This document shows positions 33,847-42,575 of a stretch of DNA of 64,000 bases, in pieces. The stretch spans positions 350,501 to 414,500 of the forward strand of contig CP070233.1 in assembly GCA_017355425.1 (NCBI GenBank), in the 5' to 3' direction. The notes beneath the pieces are model-generated. The model was not told the origin of the DNA and did no database searches. It saw only the letters and a list, made by a program, of their open reading frames with translations. This DNA is from Dolichospermum sp. DET69. Its GTDB lineage: Bacteria; Cyanobacteriota; Cyanobacteriia; Cyanobacteriales; Nostocaceae. Position 1 is the stretch's first letter. Each line of letters begins with the position of its first letter. A program made the translations under genes and the position numbers.

Positions 33847-34125
33847 TTAAAAAACTCCAGTTTGTGATTCTACTTCAATCAACTCAAAACGATAATTTTC
33901 GATGACCGGATTTGATAACATTTGGTCACAGATTTGATTTAAGTCTCGACGCGCTTTCATTTGATCAGGTGCGACAATAGTTAACTCAATGTACTTACCA
34001 ATTCTCACCTGTTCCACGTTGTCGTATCCCATTTGTTGAAGGCCAGATTGTACAGCCACACCAGCAGGATCTAAAACCGAAGTCCGAAGGGTCACGAAAA
34101 TTTTAGCTAAATATTTTATTTGCAC
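33847..34125 (-). CDS. purS: Phosphoribosylformylglycinamidine synthase subunit PurS
   Basis: PurS is the small structural subunit that joins PurL and PurQ and helps pass ammonia. The 92-residue form from the GTG at 34125 begins VQIKYLAKIFVTLRTSVLDPAG. It continues QSGLQQMGYDNVEQVRIGKYIELTI and ends in NPVIENYRFELIEVESQTGVF, all family signatures. A longer form from the ATG at 34185 would add 20 residues (MTQLDHKSYRIAIAAFSKKP) unlike PurS, so I use the GTG, although no strong ribosome site marks it. The gene precedes purQ on the same strand, but a repeat-filled gap separates them. The start remains uncertain. Confidence 0.93.
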   Translation of the reverse strand: MQIKYLAKIFVTLRTSVLDPAGVAVQSGLQQMGYDNVEQVRIGKYIELTIVAPDQMKARRDLNQICDQMLSNPVIENYRFELIEVESQTGVF

Positions 34126-34270
34126 AGGCTTTTTGCTGAATGCTGCGATCGCTATCCTATAACTTTTATGGTCTAACTGAGTCAAAATATAATAACAAGG
34201 CAGCTAAAGTCAGTGTTTGAGTGACACAATCTGATAGCTGCTACCATAGATACAAATTTAACAAACATTT

Positions 34271-34654
34271 ATGAGAGCGATCCACACCCGTAGTCAAGAA
34301 CGGATTTTAAACCTGCTACAAAACATCAAACAAGGCATTTCTGCTCAAGATATTTACGTAGAATTACGTAATCTTAAACAAAGTATGGGTTTAGCAACAG
34401 TTTACCGTTCCTTGGATGCTCTCAAGTTAGAAGGCTTAGTACAGGTGCGAACATTGGCAAATGGTGAAGCCCTTTATAGCTTAATACAGCAAGATAAACA
34501 CCATCTAACTTGCCTACAATGCGGTATTTCCATCCCCATTCATCAATGTCCTGTCCATGAACTCGAAAACCAATTACAAACCAGCCATCACTTTAAAGTT
34601 TTTTATCACACTTTAGAGTTTTTTGGACTATGTACAAAATGTCAAGGCGGTTAG
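34271..34654 (+). CDS. Fur family transcriptional regulator, probably Zur/FurB-like
   Basis: The 127-residue repressor has MRAIHTRSQERILNLLQNIK, then a winged helix with ISAQDIYVELRNLKQSMGLATVYRSLDAL near 28-56. A metal-binding C-terminal half with CLQCGISIPIHQCPVHELE and CTKCQ follows. The Cys pairs form the structural zinc site of Zur/Fur. The opening and length resemble the FurB/Zur subgroup of Anabaena, which senses zinc; PerR-like assignment is also possible. It is divergent from purS. No zinc transporter or Zur box is next to it. A palindromic repeat follows the gene. Confidence 0.85.
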   Translation: MRAIHTRSQERILNLLQNIKQGISAQDIYVELRNLKQSMGLATVYRSLDALKLEGLVQVRTLANGEALYSLIQQDKHHLTCLQCGISIPIHQCPVHELENQLQTSHHFKVFYHTLEFFGLCTKCQGG

Positions 34655-34775
34655 AAACCGCATCTACACAGACAAAACCCACCTGCGTGGGTTTTAAACT
34701 GTTAATTTTTTCTTAGTCCGCGTAGGCGGACTTTGTTTGTATGGTTCCGTGACTTCCAGTCGCCAAGGCTTAAAT
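34655..34775. repeat. Palindromic dispersed repeat (GACTGGAAGTCAC type)
   Basis: Segments acacagacaaaacccacctg, tccgcgtaggcggactttgt and tgacttccagtcgcc form a large imperfect palindrome. It is an inverted relative of the tandem pair at 61035-61310. It lies downstream of the Fur gene and can act as a transcription end or folded RNA. Confidence 0.75.
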
Positions 34776-34800
34776 TTTATTGACCTAGAATTTTCTGTAA

Positions 34801-35778
34801 CTAATTACTGGGAAAGAGAGGTTTAGGATCACCATCATTATTGGAGACAATAGAACGAATACCTTCTAAAGTAGCAGGAATAGTGCGAGGATCCATAAAC
34901 ATCACCTTGCTACTATCGCTTTTACCAATAGTTGTCCCCATATCCAGATAACTTAAAGCCAATAACACATCTACCGCTTTTTGAGCATCAGGATTAGCCT
35001 TCATTTTTTGTGCTAAAATTTCTGCTGATTCAGCGATCGCTTGCGCCTTTAAAACCTGTTGTTGCCGTTCTGCTTGCGCCCTGAGAACTATCGCTTTTTG
35101 TTCAGCTTCTGCTTGCATAATTACGGATTTTTGCCTAGCTTCCGCGTCCAAAATCTGAGCATCAGCCTTACCTCTAGCACTATTTACCGCAGATTCTCTA
35201 TCTCCTTCCGAAGTCAGAATTGATGCCCGTTTGCGGCGTTCTGCCGACATTTGTAATTCCATTGCTTCCCGCACAGCCTGAGAAGGAATAATATCTCTCA
35301 ACTCCACCCTTGTTACCTTCACACCCCAAGGATCGGTAGAAACGTCCAAATCTTGTAATAAAAGCTCACTAATTTGCGAGCGGGCAGTAAAAGTTTGATC
35401 TAACTCCAATTGTCCCATTTCCGAACGAATTTGAGTTAATACCAAATTCACCATAGCCATCTGGAGATTTTCTACCCGATACCAGGCTTTTTCCATATCC
35501 ACAATTCGCCAGTAGACTACAGCATCTACCTCAACCCCCACATTATCGCGGGTAATACATTTTTGGGGAGGAATATCCAAGACTTTTTCCCGAATAGTTT
35601 CGCGGTAAACAACCTTATCCAGAAAAGGGAGGACAAAATTTAGCCCTGGTTGCATTTTTTTGTTATAACTACCCAATCTTTCCACCAAAGCTTCATTTCC
35701 CTGATTGACAACCCGCACAGATCCAGCTACAGCCGAACCACCAAGCGCCAAAAAGACAAGTAAAAAAAACTGTTCCAT
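34801..35778 (-). CDS. SPFH/Band 7 domain protein (stomatin/QmcA-like)
   Basis: The 325-residue protein has an N-terminal membrane segment ([20 protein letters not shown]). Then comes the SPFH domain with [26 protein letters not shown] and [17 protein letters not shown] coiled coil ([20 protein letters not shown]) is near 220-240. Such proteins form membrane scaffolds and control proteases or lipid domains. An NfeD-like gene lies just upstream on the same strand, which is the typical pair, though here about 145 bp of repeats separate the two. The function in this organism is unknown. Confidence 0.92.
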   Translation of the reverse strand: MEQFFLLVFLALGGSAVAGSVRVVNQGNEALVERLGSYNKKMQPGLNFVLPFLDKVVYRETIREKVLDIPPQKCITRDNVGVEVDAVVYWRIVDMEKAWYRVENLQMAMVNLVLTQIRSEMGQLELDQTFTARSQISELLLQDLDVSTDPWGVKVTRVELRDIIPSQAVREAMELQMSAERRKRASILTSEGDRESAVNSARGKADAQILDAEARQKSVIMQAEAEQKAIVLRAQAERQQQVLKAQAIAESAEILAQKMKANPDAQKAVDVLLALSYLDMGTTIGKSDSSKVMFMDPRTIPATLEGIRSIVSNNDGDPKPLFPSN

Positions 35779-35835
35779 AATAATTTTATCCTTATTTACG
35801 GGTATTAAATGACAACTGACTATTGACTGGGCGCA

Positions 35836-35935
35836 GGTTCTGAGGTAATAACTGGGCGCAGGCCCTGCGCCCCTACTGACTCAATGGTTCTGAGGTAATA
35901 ACTGGGCGCAGGCCCTGCGCCCCTACTGACTCAAT
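35836..35935. repeat. Tandem duplication of a 50-bp repeat unit
   Basis: Two copies of a 50-bp unit starting ggttctgaggtaataactgg, with the palindrome gggcgcaggccctgcgccc, lie head to tail (35836-35885 and 35886-35935). The second copy runs into the NfeD gene and supplies its last codons and stop. Confidence 0.9.
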
Positions 35936-36357
35936 AAATAATCTGGTATCACAATCAAAGTTGTTCCTTCCCTTCTCACTACGTAAACTGTTTGCTGGGG
36001 TGGTAGGCTGATTTTGTGATCATCACATTTTGCTCGCCAAGAGTTACCCTCGTATAGTACCCTTCCTACCTGTCCGGGTAAAATCTCTGTGATAGTTTCT
36101 CCTATGACTGCATCTTGAATTTGCGATTTCCGTCGTCGTGGTTGCAAAAACCGCCGGGAAAAGACAATTAGCATGGTGGAAAATAATAGCCAAGCTGCAA
36201 CCTGTATCCACAAGTTGCCTATACCCAAGTAGGACAACAATCCCACCATCAAGGCACTAATTCCCATCATGAAGGAAACAAAAGCTGATGGCAAAAAAAG
36301 CTCCGTTAAACACAATATCGAGCCAGCTAACAGCCAAATTAAGCTAGAACTTGGCAT
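35923..36357 (-). CDS. NfeD family membrane protein
   Basis: The 144-residue protein has three or so membrane spans (LIWLLAGSILCLTELFL, SFMMGISALMVGLLSYL, WIQVAAWLLFSTMLIVF). A C-terminal OB-fold-like NfeD domain includes GQVGRVLYEGNSWRAKCDD and VYVVRREGTTLIVIPDYL. NfeD proteins partner with SPFH proteins in membranes, and the SPFH gene follows here. The last residues, LSQ, are encoded by a dispersed repeat. The repeat's TAG ends the gene, so the native end may have been slightly longer or different. It is otherwise typical in length. Confidence 0.9.
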   Translation of the reverse strand: MPSSSLIWLLAGSILCLTELFLPSAFVSFMMGISALMVGLLSYLGIGNLWIQVAAWLLFSTMLIVFSRRFLQPRRRKSQIQDAVIGETITEILPGQVGRVLYEGNSWRAKCDDHKISLPPQQTVYVVRREGTTLIVIPDYLLSQ

Positions 36358-36568
36358 AACGCTTTTCCTTTACAATAGATTTTCTTAAATACAGTTGCAC
36401 AGTCAATATTTACGAAAAAAAACAATCCCCATGACATACAATTTACAAGAGTAAGTTGGGTTAAACAAAAGCTTTAACAAAACTAGGTTTTCTTGCCTTC
36501 GGGCAATTTCCGTAAATATTGTCTTATATTTTTCCAGTCCTGACCAGTTAAATTTAATTATTCTTTTA

Positions 36569-38515
36569 ATGATGATTTCTACCCAACGGGTGATGAATTG
36601 CCCAAATGCAGAATGTGATCAGCCAATTAACTCTGTGGGAGATACTAATTGCGATCGCTGTCAAACTCCTCTAATTTATCGCTATCTCTGGGCAACTGGC
36701 CACCAAGCCGCAGAAATTCCCCCAGGAACAAAGGTAGCAGATAGATATGAAGTCATGAAACCGCAAATTTGGCTAGATACCCAACCTGCAATATTACCAA
36801 ATATACCCGCAGAACTCCCAAATATCGTTATTCCCTATCTGCGCTTGTATTCAGAACATTTGCATATTCCCCAAGCCTATGGATTTACTTTATTAGCAGA
36901 AGCAGATAGTGATATTCTTTTGCTAGAAAATGCCCCCATAGATGAAACAGGCTGCATTTACCCCACTATTAGCGACTCTTGGGAACAAGCATCTCCCGTC
37001 AGACAAGTTTACTGGTTATGGCAAATTCTCCAATTGTGGACACCTTTATCAGCATTGGGAGTTACCCAAAGTTTACTACTAGCAGATAACTTATGTGTAC
37101 AAGGTTGGTGTATTCGCTTATTAGAACTGCATCAAAACACAGAACAACCGACTTTACAAGATTTAGGTAATTTTTGGCAGTCTTGGACGACAACAGCAAA
37201 AACTACCATTGCCCCAAAATTACGAACCATAGTTGAGTTAATGTGTCAAGGGGAAGTTGATTTAGAAATTATTAATACTCAACTCAATGAATTATTGCTA
37301 ACAACAGCCGCAGACTTACCCTTATTTTTAACCATAGCCGGGGCAACAGATTCAGGCCCTATTATTAAACATAATGAAGATGCTTGTTATCCCAGTCATC
37401 CTAGAGATATAGATGATAAATTACAACCACGACTATCAATTATTTGTGATGGGATTGGTGGCCATGAAGGTGGTGAAGTTGCGAGTCAATTAGCCTTACT
37501 GTCTCTTAAATTGCAAATGCGGGCTTTATTGGCAGAAATAAACGAACAAACAGAACTCTTAACCCCAGACTTATTATCTCAACAAATAGAGTCTTGTTTG
37601 CGAGTTATTAATAATGTAGTATGGTCACGCAATGACGAGCAAAAACGCCAGGGGAAAGAACGCATGGCCACAACTTTGGTAATGTCATTGCAGATACCCC
37701 AAAGAGTAGTGATGTCTTCGGGAGAACAGTTAGAAAATTCCCATGAACTGTATGTAGCGCATATTGGTGATAGTCGAGCTTATTGGATAACCCAGAATTA
37801 TTGTCAACTGCTGACTGTAGATGATGATATGGTAAAACGAGAAGTAGGTTTAGGAAAAAGTTTATATCGTCAAGCACTGCAAATACTTGAAGCTAAGGCC
37901 CTGACACAAGCATTAGGCACAAAAGAAGCCGAATTTCTCAACTTTTCCATTCAACGATTTATTATAGAAGAGGATGGGATATTATTACTTTGTTCCGATG
38001 GATTGAGCGATCATAACTTAGTAGAACAATCATGGCAAGATTACGCAATTCCCGTCCTAACAGGCGATTTAACCATAGAAGACGCTACCCAGGAATTAAT
38101 TAAACTAGCGAATGAAAAGAATGGCCAAGATAATATATCTGTAATATTGACTCTTTGCCGTGTTACCAAACCATCCTCAATGGCAATTGTCCCTGCACCT
38201 CCGGCAGAAATTATTCCTCCCCCACCAATAGCCGTCCCCGATTCAGAAGCCTTAATTATATCAGCATCCATAGAAACAGATTTAACAGTAAGTTCCCAAG
38301 CCCTTCTCGATTTAAATCTAACAGACGAACCGACAGCAGCGATAAAACCATCTAGGGGTAAAGGTTTGGCTTTATTTGCTCAGATTTTAGTTTTATTACT
38401 AGGAAGTACCACCCTCGGTTTATTTGCTTGGTGGCAATTATCTCCTCAATCTTTCCAACCAGTCTGTCGGCAACTTCCTCAAAAGGTGCGAGAATTTTGC
38501 CCAGGACGGGAATAA
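36569..38515 (+). CDS. PP2C-type protein phosphatase with N-terminal zinc ribbon
   Basis: The 648-residue protein has an N-terminal zinc ribbon (CPNAECDQ, CDRCQ, residues 10-32) and a large region of unknown fold. The PP2C domain spans about 265-530. Its motifs are GATDSGPIIKHNEDACY, ICDGIGGHEGGEVAS, LYVAHIGDSRAYWI, LLCSDGLSDHNLVE and NGQDNISVIL, with the metal-binding Asp residues. A Pro-rich linker and one membrane span (ALFAQILVLLLGSTTLGLFAWW) end the protein. Phosphatases of this layout usually oppose Ser/Thr kinases in cyanobacteria. The nearby kinase relic is unlikely to be its partner. The ftrV gene follows 108 bp later. Confidence 0.93.
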   Translation: MMISTQRVMNCPNAECDQPINSVGDTNCDRCQTPLIYRYLWATGHQAAEIPPGTKVADRYEVMKPQIWLDTQPAILPNIPAELPNIVIPYLRLYSEHLHIPQAYGFTLLAEADSDILLLENAPIDETGCIYPTISDSWEQASPVRQVYWLWQILQLWTPLSALGVTQSLLLADNLCVQGWCIRLLELHQNTEQPTLQDLGNFWQSWTTTAKTTIAPKLRTIVELMCQGEVDLEIINTQLNELLLTTAADLPLFLTIAGATDSGPIIKHNEDACYPSHPRDIDDKLQPRLSIICDGIGGHEGGEVASQLALLSLKLQMRALLAEINEQTELLTPDLLSQQIESCLRVINNVVWSRNDEQKRQGKERMATTLVMSLQIPQRVVMSSGEQLENSHELYVAHIGDSRAYWITQNYCQLLTVDDDMVKREVGLGKSLYRQALQILEAKALTQALGTKEAEFLNFSIQRFIIEEDGILLLCSDGLSDHNLVEQSWQDYAIPVLTGDLTIEDATQELIKLANEKNGQDNISVILTLCRVTKPSSMAIVPAPPAEIIPPPPIAVPDSEALIISASIETDLTVSSQALLDLNLTDEPTAAIKPSRGKGLALFAQILVLLLGSTTLGLFAWWQLSPQSFQPVCRQLPQKVREFCPGRE

Positions 38516-38623
38516 TAGCGCGATGTATTGTAAAATTGGGTTTGCCATTAAACCATGGTGGATTCCGTCAAAATAGCTGTGGACATGGTTTAGGAAAAAC
38601 AAAACTTAGATACAAATAATACT

Positions 38624-38845
38624 ATGAAAGTAGGCGATCGCGTGCGTGTTAAAGAATCAGTAGTAGTTTATCATCATCCTGAACATCGCAGTCAGGCTTT
38701 TGACATTCTAGGTACAGAAGGAGAAGTCGTAGCTATTGTCACCCAATGGCAAAATAGACCTGTAAGTGCAAACTTTCCTTTCTTAGTCCAGTTTAGCAAA
38801 AAATTTAAAGCCCATTTACGCGATTTTGAACTAGAAAGCATTTAG
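38624..38845 (+). CDS. ftrV: Ferredoxin-thioredoxin reductase variable subunit
   Basis: The 73-residue protein is the variable chain of ferredoxin-thioredoxin reductase, which passes electrons from ferredoxin to thioredoxin. It begins MKVGDRVRVKESVVVYHHPE and continues with FDILGTEGEVVAIVTQWQ. The end is FSKKFKAHLRDFELESI. The SH3-like barrel wraps the catalytic subunit FtrC, which is encoded elsewhere. The length is normal. A HIP1 site (gcgatcgc) is inside the gene. Right after the stop begins a (CAGTGGT) repeat array. Confidence 0.95.
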   Translation: MKVGDRVRVKESVVVYHHPEHRSQAFDILGTEGEVVAIVTQWQNRPVSANFPFLVQFSKKFKAHLRDFELESI

Positions 38846-38942
38846 AGTCAGTGGTCAGTGGTCAGTGGTCAGTGGTCAGTGGTCAGAATTTATTCTTTTG
38901 TTTCCTCTTCCCTGTTCCCTGTTCCCTGTTCCCTGTTCCGGT
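38846..38942. repeat. Heptanucleotide tandem repeats (CAGTGGT and CCCTGTT)
   Basis: Six copies of CAGTGGT or close variants are followed by four copies of CCCTGTT. The second array reads as the C-terminal part (GTGNREQGTG) of the phosphopantetheinyl transferase gene that ends at 38883 on the minus strand. Confidence 0.88.
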
Positions 38943-39659
38943 GTATTCCCAACAATGCAAATTAATATTACTACCTGAAACTACAACCGCAGCCGCAAAA
39001 TTTTCTGCTGGGGTCAATTCTCTTAAACTCCAATTTTCTGATACCAATAATTGACTGGGTTGATTTGGTGTCAAACAAATTTCAATTTCTTCTAACTGCA
39101 CCAAACCATCTCCTGTAGCTTTTAAATAAGCTTCTTTGCAAGTCCAGTAACGGAAAAATATTTGTTTTTGTTCGTCGGGAGAAATTAGTCGTAGATATTC
39201 ATATTCTCTAGGAGAAAAGAATCTTTTTGCCAGATTTTCCAAATCCGACATAGTGCGAATATATTCTAAATCCACACCAATTTGCTGTTGATAACTTACC
39301 CCGCATAAAGCCAAATGTTGGGAATGAGATAAATTAAATAATAAGCCTTTATCAGCAAACTTAGCCGCTAATAAAGGCTTACCACGGGGCTGATATTCAA
39401 ATTCCACCTCTTTTGGATCAATGTCCAAATATTGCCCTAAAATAGCCCGAAGAGAACCACGTCCAGCGATAAATCTTTGGCGATGTTCAGGAAAATAGAA
39501 CCTTTCAGCGCGAGCAATTTCATCCCTAGATAAAGTTTCCCGAAGAGATTGTAATTGTGATTCTGACTGATGTAAATTAATCCGCCAAATATGCACATTA
39601 TCTAATAATAAATTTAAGTTTTTGGGTGCAGGTAGCCAATTAAAATTAAACACAGTCAC
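38883..39659 (-). CDS. 4'-phosphopantetheinyl transferase (Sfp/HetI-like)
   Basis: The enzyme moves phosphopantetheine from CoA to carrier proteins of fatty-acid, polyketide or nonribosomal peptide synthases. The 258-residue protein has RFIAGRGSLRAILGQYL, then FNLSHSQHLALCGV, IGVDLEYIR (metal-binding Asp and Glu) and FFRYWTCKEAYLKATGDGL with the WxxKEAxxK motif. In heterocystous cyanobacteria the usual family member is HetI, which serves glycolipid and secondary metabolite synthesis; I expect this to be it. The last about 20 residues (GTGNREQGTGKRKQKNKF) come from heptamer repeats and are probably an acquired tail. Confidence 0.92.
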   Translation of the reverse strand: MTVFNFNWLPAPKNLNLLLDNVHIWRINLHQSESQLQSLRETLSRDEIARAERFYFPEHRQRFIAGRGSLRAILGQYLDIDPKEVEFEYQPRGKPLLAAKFADKGLLFNLSHSQHLALCGVSYQQQIGVDLEYIRTMSDLENLAKRFFSPREYEYLRLISPDEQKQIFFRYWTCKEAYLKATGDGLVQLEEIEICLTPNQPSQLLVSENWSLRELTPAENFAAAVVVSGSNINLHCWEYTGTGNREQGTGKRKQKNKF

Positions 39660-39724
39660 GTTGCATTACTCCAAATTAAAAATTAATAATTAGGGTTTTC
39701 TGAATAATAGAGAAGTCAAATATC

Positions 39725-39800
39725 TAATATGGGCAGGCAGGATGCCCACCCCACAATAAGTATAATATTCTTGTGGGGTGGGCTTCTAGCCTGCCCAGAG
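39725..39800. repeat. Inverted repeat GGGCAGGC...GCCTGCCC
   Basis: The arms gggcaggcaggatgcccacc and gggtgggcttctagcctgcc flank a short AT-rich loop. It lies upstream of the transferase gene on the minus strand. It is a dispersed palindromic repeat. Confidence 0.7.
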
Positions 39801-39851
39801 TCAACAATATTATTTTGATATTATTTCAGCCCATCTACTTAAATATACTTC

Positions 39852-39920
39852 ATTGACACTCTCAGGTCTAAAGACACTGAGATTCTTTGATCAACGATAT
39901 GACTTGCTCAGGCAGGATTT
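39852..39920 (+). mobile_element. Solo left end of the 6859-7290-type element
   Basis: The string attgacactctcagg at 39852 and the hairpin ending actgagattct match the left end of the miniature element at 6859-7290 (minus strand there). The interior is absent; a dispersed repeat follows at about 39920. It is a broken remnant of an IS200/IS605-like element. Confidence 0.55.
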
Positions 39921-41056
39921 CTCCAGTCTGCTCCTGCGTCGCCACGCAAGCTATCGAGACGCTCCGCGAACGCTCCTTCGTGGTTCAGTAGGGGCGTATT
40001 GCAATACGCCCCTACCAACTCCTGATTACGTTTGATTTCTATCCACTGCAAAACGCGATTCCAAGCCCACCATGGATCAGGATCATCATATTGATTTTGA
40101 CATTTTTTGCTACTCACGTAACCAACATGGCCACCGTAGCGAGTGAGTAACAAATCTATATCGGGATTATTCCTGGCAGCAGTTTCTAAATCAGGAATAA
40201 TTGCCGGATCAAATAGAGGGTCATCAGCAGCATATAAAATTAAAGTTGGTTTAGATAGTTTAGGTAACAATTCCAACCCACTGCTGGCTTGATAATAATC
40301 GGCAACCGTGGCAAAACCCAAACGTTCAATTACGAGTTCTTCATCAAATCCCCAAATGCTATTAGCCCTTTCAATAGCGTCTGGATTGATAGATTCAGGA
40401 TAAACAGCATGGATTTTCCAGGCTAGTTTTTTCAATTCCTTAGCAATGCGAGACTCAATATATTTACCGAAAGGATGCGTAACTAAATAACTCAATGAGC
40501 GGAAAGAATCCAAACTGGGACAAATCACCGCTCCACCGGCAATATCAATGTCTTTGGCTGCTAAATCCGCAGCGGCTTTCACTCCCCACAAAGCCAACTG
40601 TCCACCTAAAGAATAACCTGTAAACCAAAATTGGGGAGGACAACCCATTTTGGCGGCAGTTTCGGCAATTCTGACAAAATCTTCCCCCTCATACAAACCG
40701 TCAGAAGTCAATGTTGGCGATAATTCTGCGGTTTTCCCATGCGCCCGCCAATCAAATAACACCACAGCATAGCCTTGAGCATAAGCCTTGCGTCCTAAAA
40801 TTCGTAAAAACCATTGCTGGTCTAATTCTCCAGTAATACCATAAGTGCCAACAATCGTACTATGGGCATTGGGAGGAATAGCAACCTGACCAAAAATTGG
40901 CACACCTTGACCACCTGTGAAGATGACCTCATGATATTTTGGTTCTGGATGAGTAATTTTACTCTCCCAATCACGATTAGCCCATAAAGCTGTATATGTA
41001 GTCATGGTCACGCCATTTTGCAAAAAATAGGGTGGCAAATACTCGTATTCATACAT
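39908..41056 (-). CDS. Alpha/beta-fold hydrolase, YheT-like
   Basis: The 382-residue protein has the core VVLFDWRAHGKTAELSPTLTSDG and the nucleophile elbow WFTGYSLGGQLALWG with Ser near 151. The acid in LILYAADDPLFDPAI is near 286 and the His in TRYGGHVGYV near 317. The family includes YheT-like esterases or lipases, and the substrate is unknown. The N-terminal MYEYEYLPPYFLQNG resembles relatives, so I keep the ATG at 41056; an ATG at 41005 is possible. The last about 40 residues (ELVGAYCNTPLLNHEGAFAE and on) are encoded by dispersed repeats, so the natural C-terminus was overwritten. Confidence 0.88.
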   Translation of the reverse strand: MYEYEYLPPYFLQNGVTMTTYTALWANRDWESKITHPEPKYHEVIFTGGQGVPIFGQVAIPPNAHSTIVGTYGITGELDQQWFLRILGRKAYAQGYAVVLFDWRAHGKTAELSPTLTSDGLYEGEDFVRIAETAAKMGCPPQFWFTGYSLGGQLALWGVKAAADLAAKDIDIAGGAVICPSLDSFRSLSYLVTHPFGKYIESRIAKELKKLAWKIHAVYPESINPDAIERANSIWGFDEELVIERLGFATVADYYQASSGLELLPKLSKPTLILYAADDPLFDPAIIPDLETAARNNPDIDLLLTRYGGHVGYVSSKKCQNQYDDPDPWWAWNRVLQWIEIKRNQELVGAYCNTPLLNHEGAFAERLDSLRGDAGADWRNPA

Positions 41057-41288
41057 AAAGACAACGTGATGAATTTTACAATTATTTTATTTTAATATTT
41101 ATATTAGGTTTAACATATTTTTTATAATTAAGATGCTAATGTTTTTATATATCAAGGAAAACAACGGTTTACAGTTCGCTTGATGATCTCATCATCCCTC
41201 AGCTTTTTCCCAGAATTAGCGTAGCGAAATTTTGGCAGTCGGGGGAGCGTCAATTATCGTTAAATAAAGTAGTTATAATTTTTTAAGA

Positions 41289-42032
41289 ATGCCGAGGATT
41301 CTTGTCATAGACGATGACCTAGCGATTTCAGAACTTGTTGCCGTCAACTTGGAAATGGCGGGCTACGATGTTAGTCAGGCTGAAGACGGCATTAAAGGTC
41401 AGGCTCTGGCTCTCCAGCTACAACCTGACTTAATTATGCTCGATCTTATGTTACCTAGAGTAGATGGGTTTACAGTTTGTCAACGCTTACGCCGGGATGA
41501 ACGCACTGCGGAAATTCCGGTATTGATGTTAACTGCTTTAAGTCAAACTCATGACAAGGTAGAAGGGTTTAATGCTGGGGCAGATGACTACCTGACTAAA
41601 CCATTTGAGCTAGAAGAATTGTTAGCGCGGGTACGGGCTTTATTACGACGCACTGACCGGATTCCCCAAGCTGCAAAACATAGCGAAATTCTTAACTATG
41701 GACCGATTACCCTTGTTCCCGAAAGATTTGAGGCTATCTGGTTCAAAGCAACGGTGAAACTAACTCATTTAGAGTTTGAGTTACTGCACTGTTTGTTACA
41801 ACGTCATGGACAAACAGTTTCCCCCAGCGAAATCCTCAAAGAAGTTTGGGGTTATGATCCTGATGATGACATTGAAACTATTCGGGTACATATTCGCCAT
41901 CTGAGAACCAAACTCGAACCCGATCCTCGTCATCCACACTACATTAAGACTGTCTACGGTGCAGGATATTGTCTAGAATTACCTAGTGTACCGCCTAGTT
42001 TTGAAGGAACTGTCGCTACGGTGGGGGAGTAG
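41289..42032 (+). CDS. rpaA: OmpR-type response regulator RpaA
   Basis: RpaA is the master output regulator of the cyanobacterial circadian clock; its kinase is SasA. The 247-residue protein begins [20 protein letters not shown] with the acidic pocket. The phospho-accepting Asp is in [13 protein letters not shown] (residue 52) and the switch Lys in DDYLTKPFE. The C-terminal winged helix has [39 protein letters not shown] and [25 protein letters not shown]. The middle and end are almost letter for letter what I recall for RpaA. The gene stands alone; sasA is not in the window. RpaB is an alternative but fits less well. Confidence 0.93.
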   Translation: MPRILVIDDDLAISELVAVNLEMAGYDVSQAEDGIKGQALALQLQPDLIMLDLMLPRVDGFTVCQRLRRDERTAEIPVLMLTALSQTHDKVEGFNAGADDYLTKPFELEELLARVRALLRRTDRIPQAAKHSEILNYGPITLVPERFEAIWFKATVKLTHLEFELLHCLLQRHGQTVSPSEILKEVWGYDPDDDIETIRVHIRHLRTKLEPDPRHPHYIKTVYGAGYCLELPSVPPSFEGTVATVGE

Positions 42033-42575
42033 GGGAGTTGGGGGAGGTTAATAACCTAATGACTAATGACTAATGACTAATGACTGAAAAGTATTGGTAA
42101 ACTTCTCTGATTTTATAGACAGGCATTGCCGAATATAGACAAATGTCTGAAAATTATTGGTAAAATTCTAGTAATTTTATAGACATTGTCATTCATGGTA
42201 AATTGCCTATAAAATAAAACTATATTCTCAAGAGTCGAAAACATCTGAATGTTGGGTGAGAGTCCTTTTGGGGTGCGAAGTCGGTAAACAATCCGAATCT
42301 ATAGGAACTAAAAAGTAAATCACATCAGATCGAGATAATCAATCAGAGAATAAAATGCAAAAAACCATAAAAGTAATCCCTAATGATAAAATCTGATGGG
42401 ATAAAGGGGATTGTAGTTTCTCCAGTAAAGGTAACACTTTCAAAGTAAAAGATATTTGTCTATATTTTTTACAACTATGATATGATTAGTAGTTCTCTAA
42501 AACAGTGCTGGGTGAAGAGAGTAGAGACAAAACTCAGCACACCTACACAACTCAGCACTAAAAGAACTCTAGTTT
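42033..42575. other. 540-bp region without a gene, possible structured RNA
   Basis: This gap between rpaA and der has a heptamer-like array near 42055 (aatgactaatgactaatgac) and two near-repeats of tggtaaactt...tttatagacag. The stretch 42255-42305 (gggtgagagtccttttgggg, then gcgaagtcggtaaacaatcc) has several short G/C-rich pairings that stand out from the AT-rich surroundings. I see no frame with coding features. It could be a leader or small RNA, but no known class was recognised. Confidence 0.4.
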
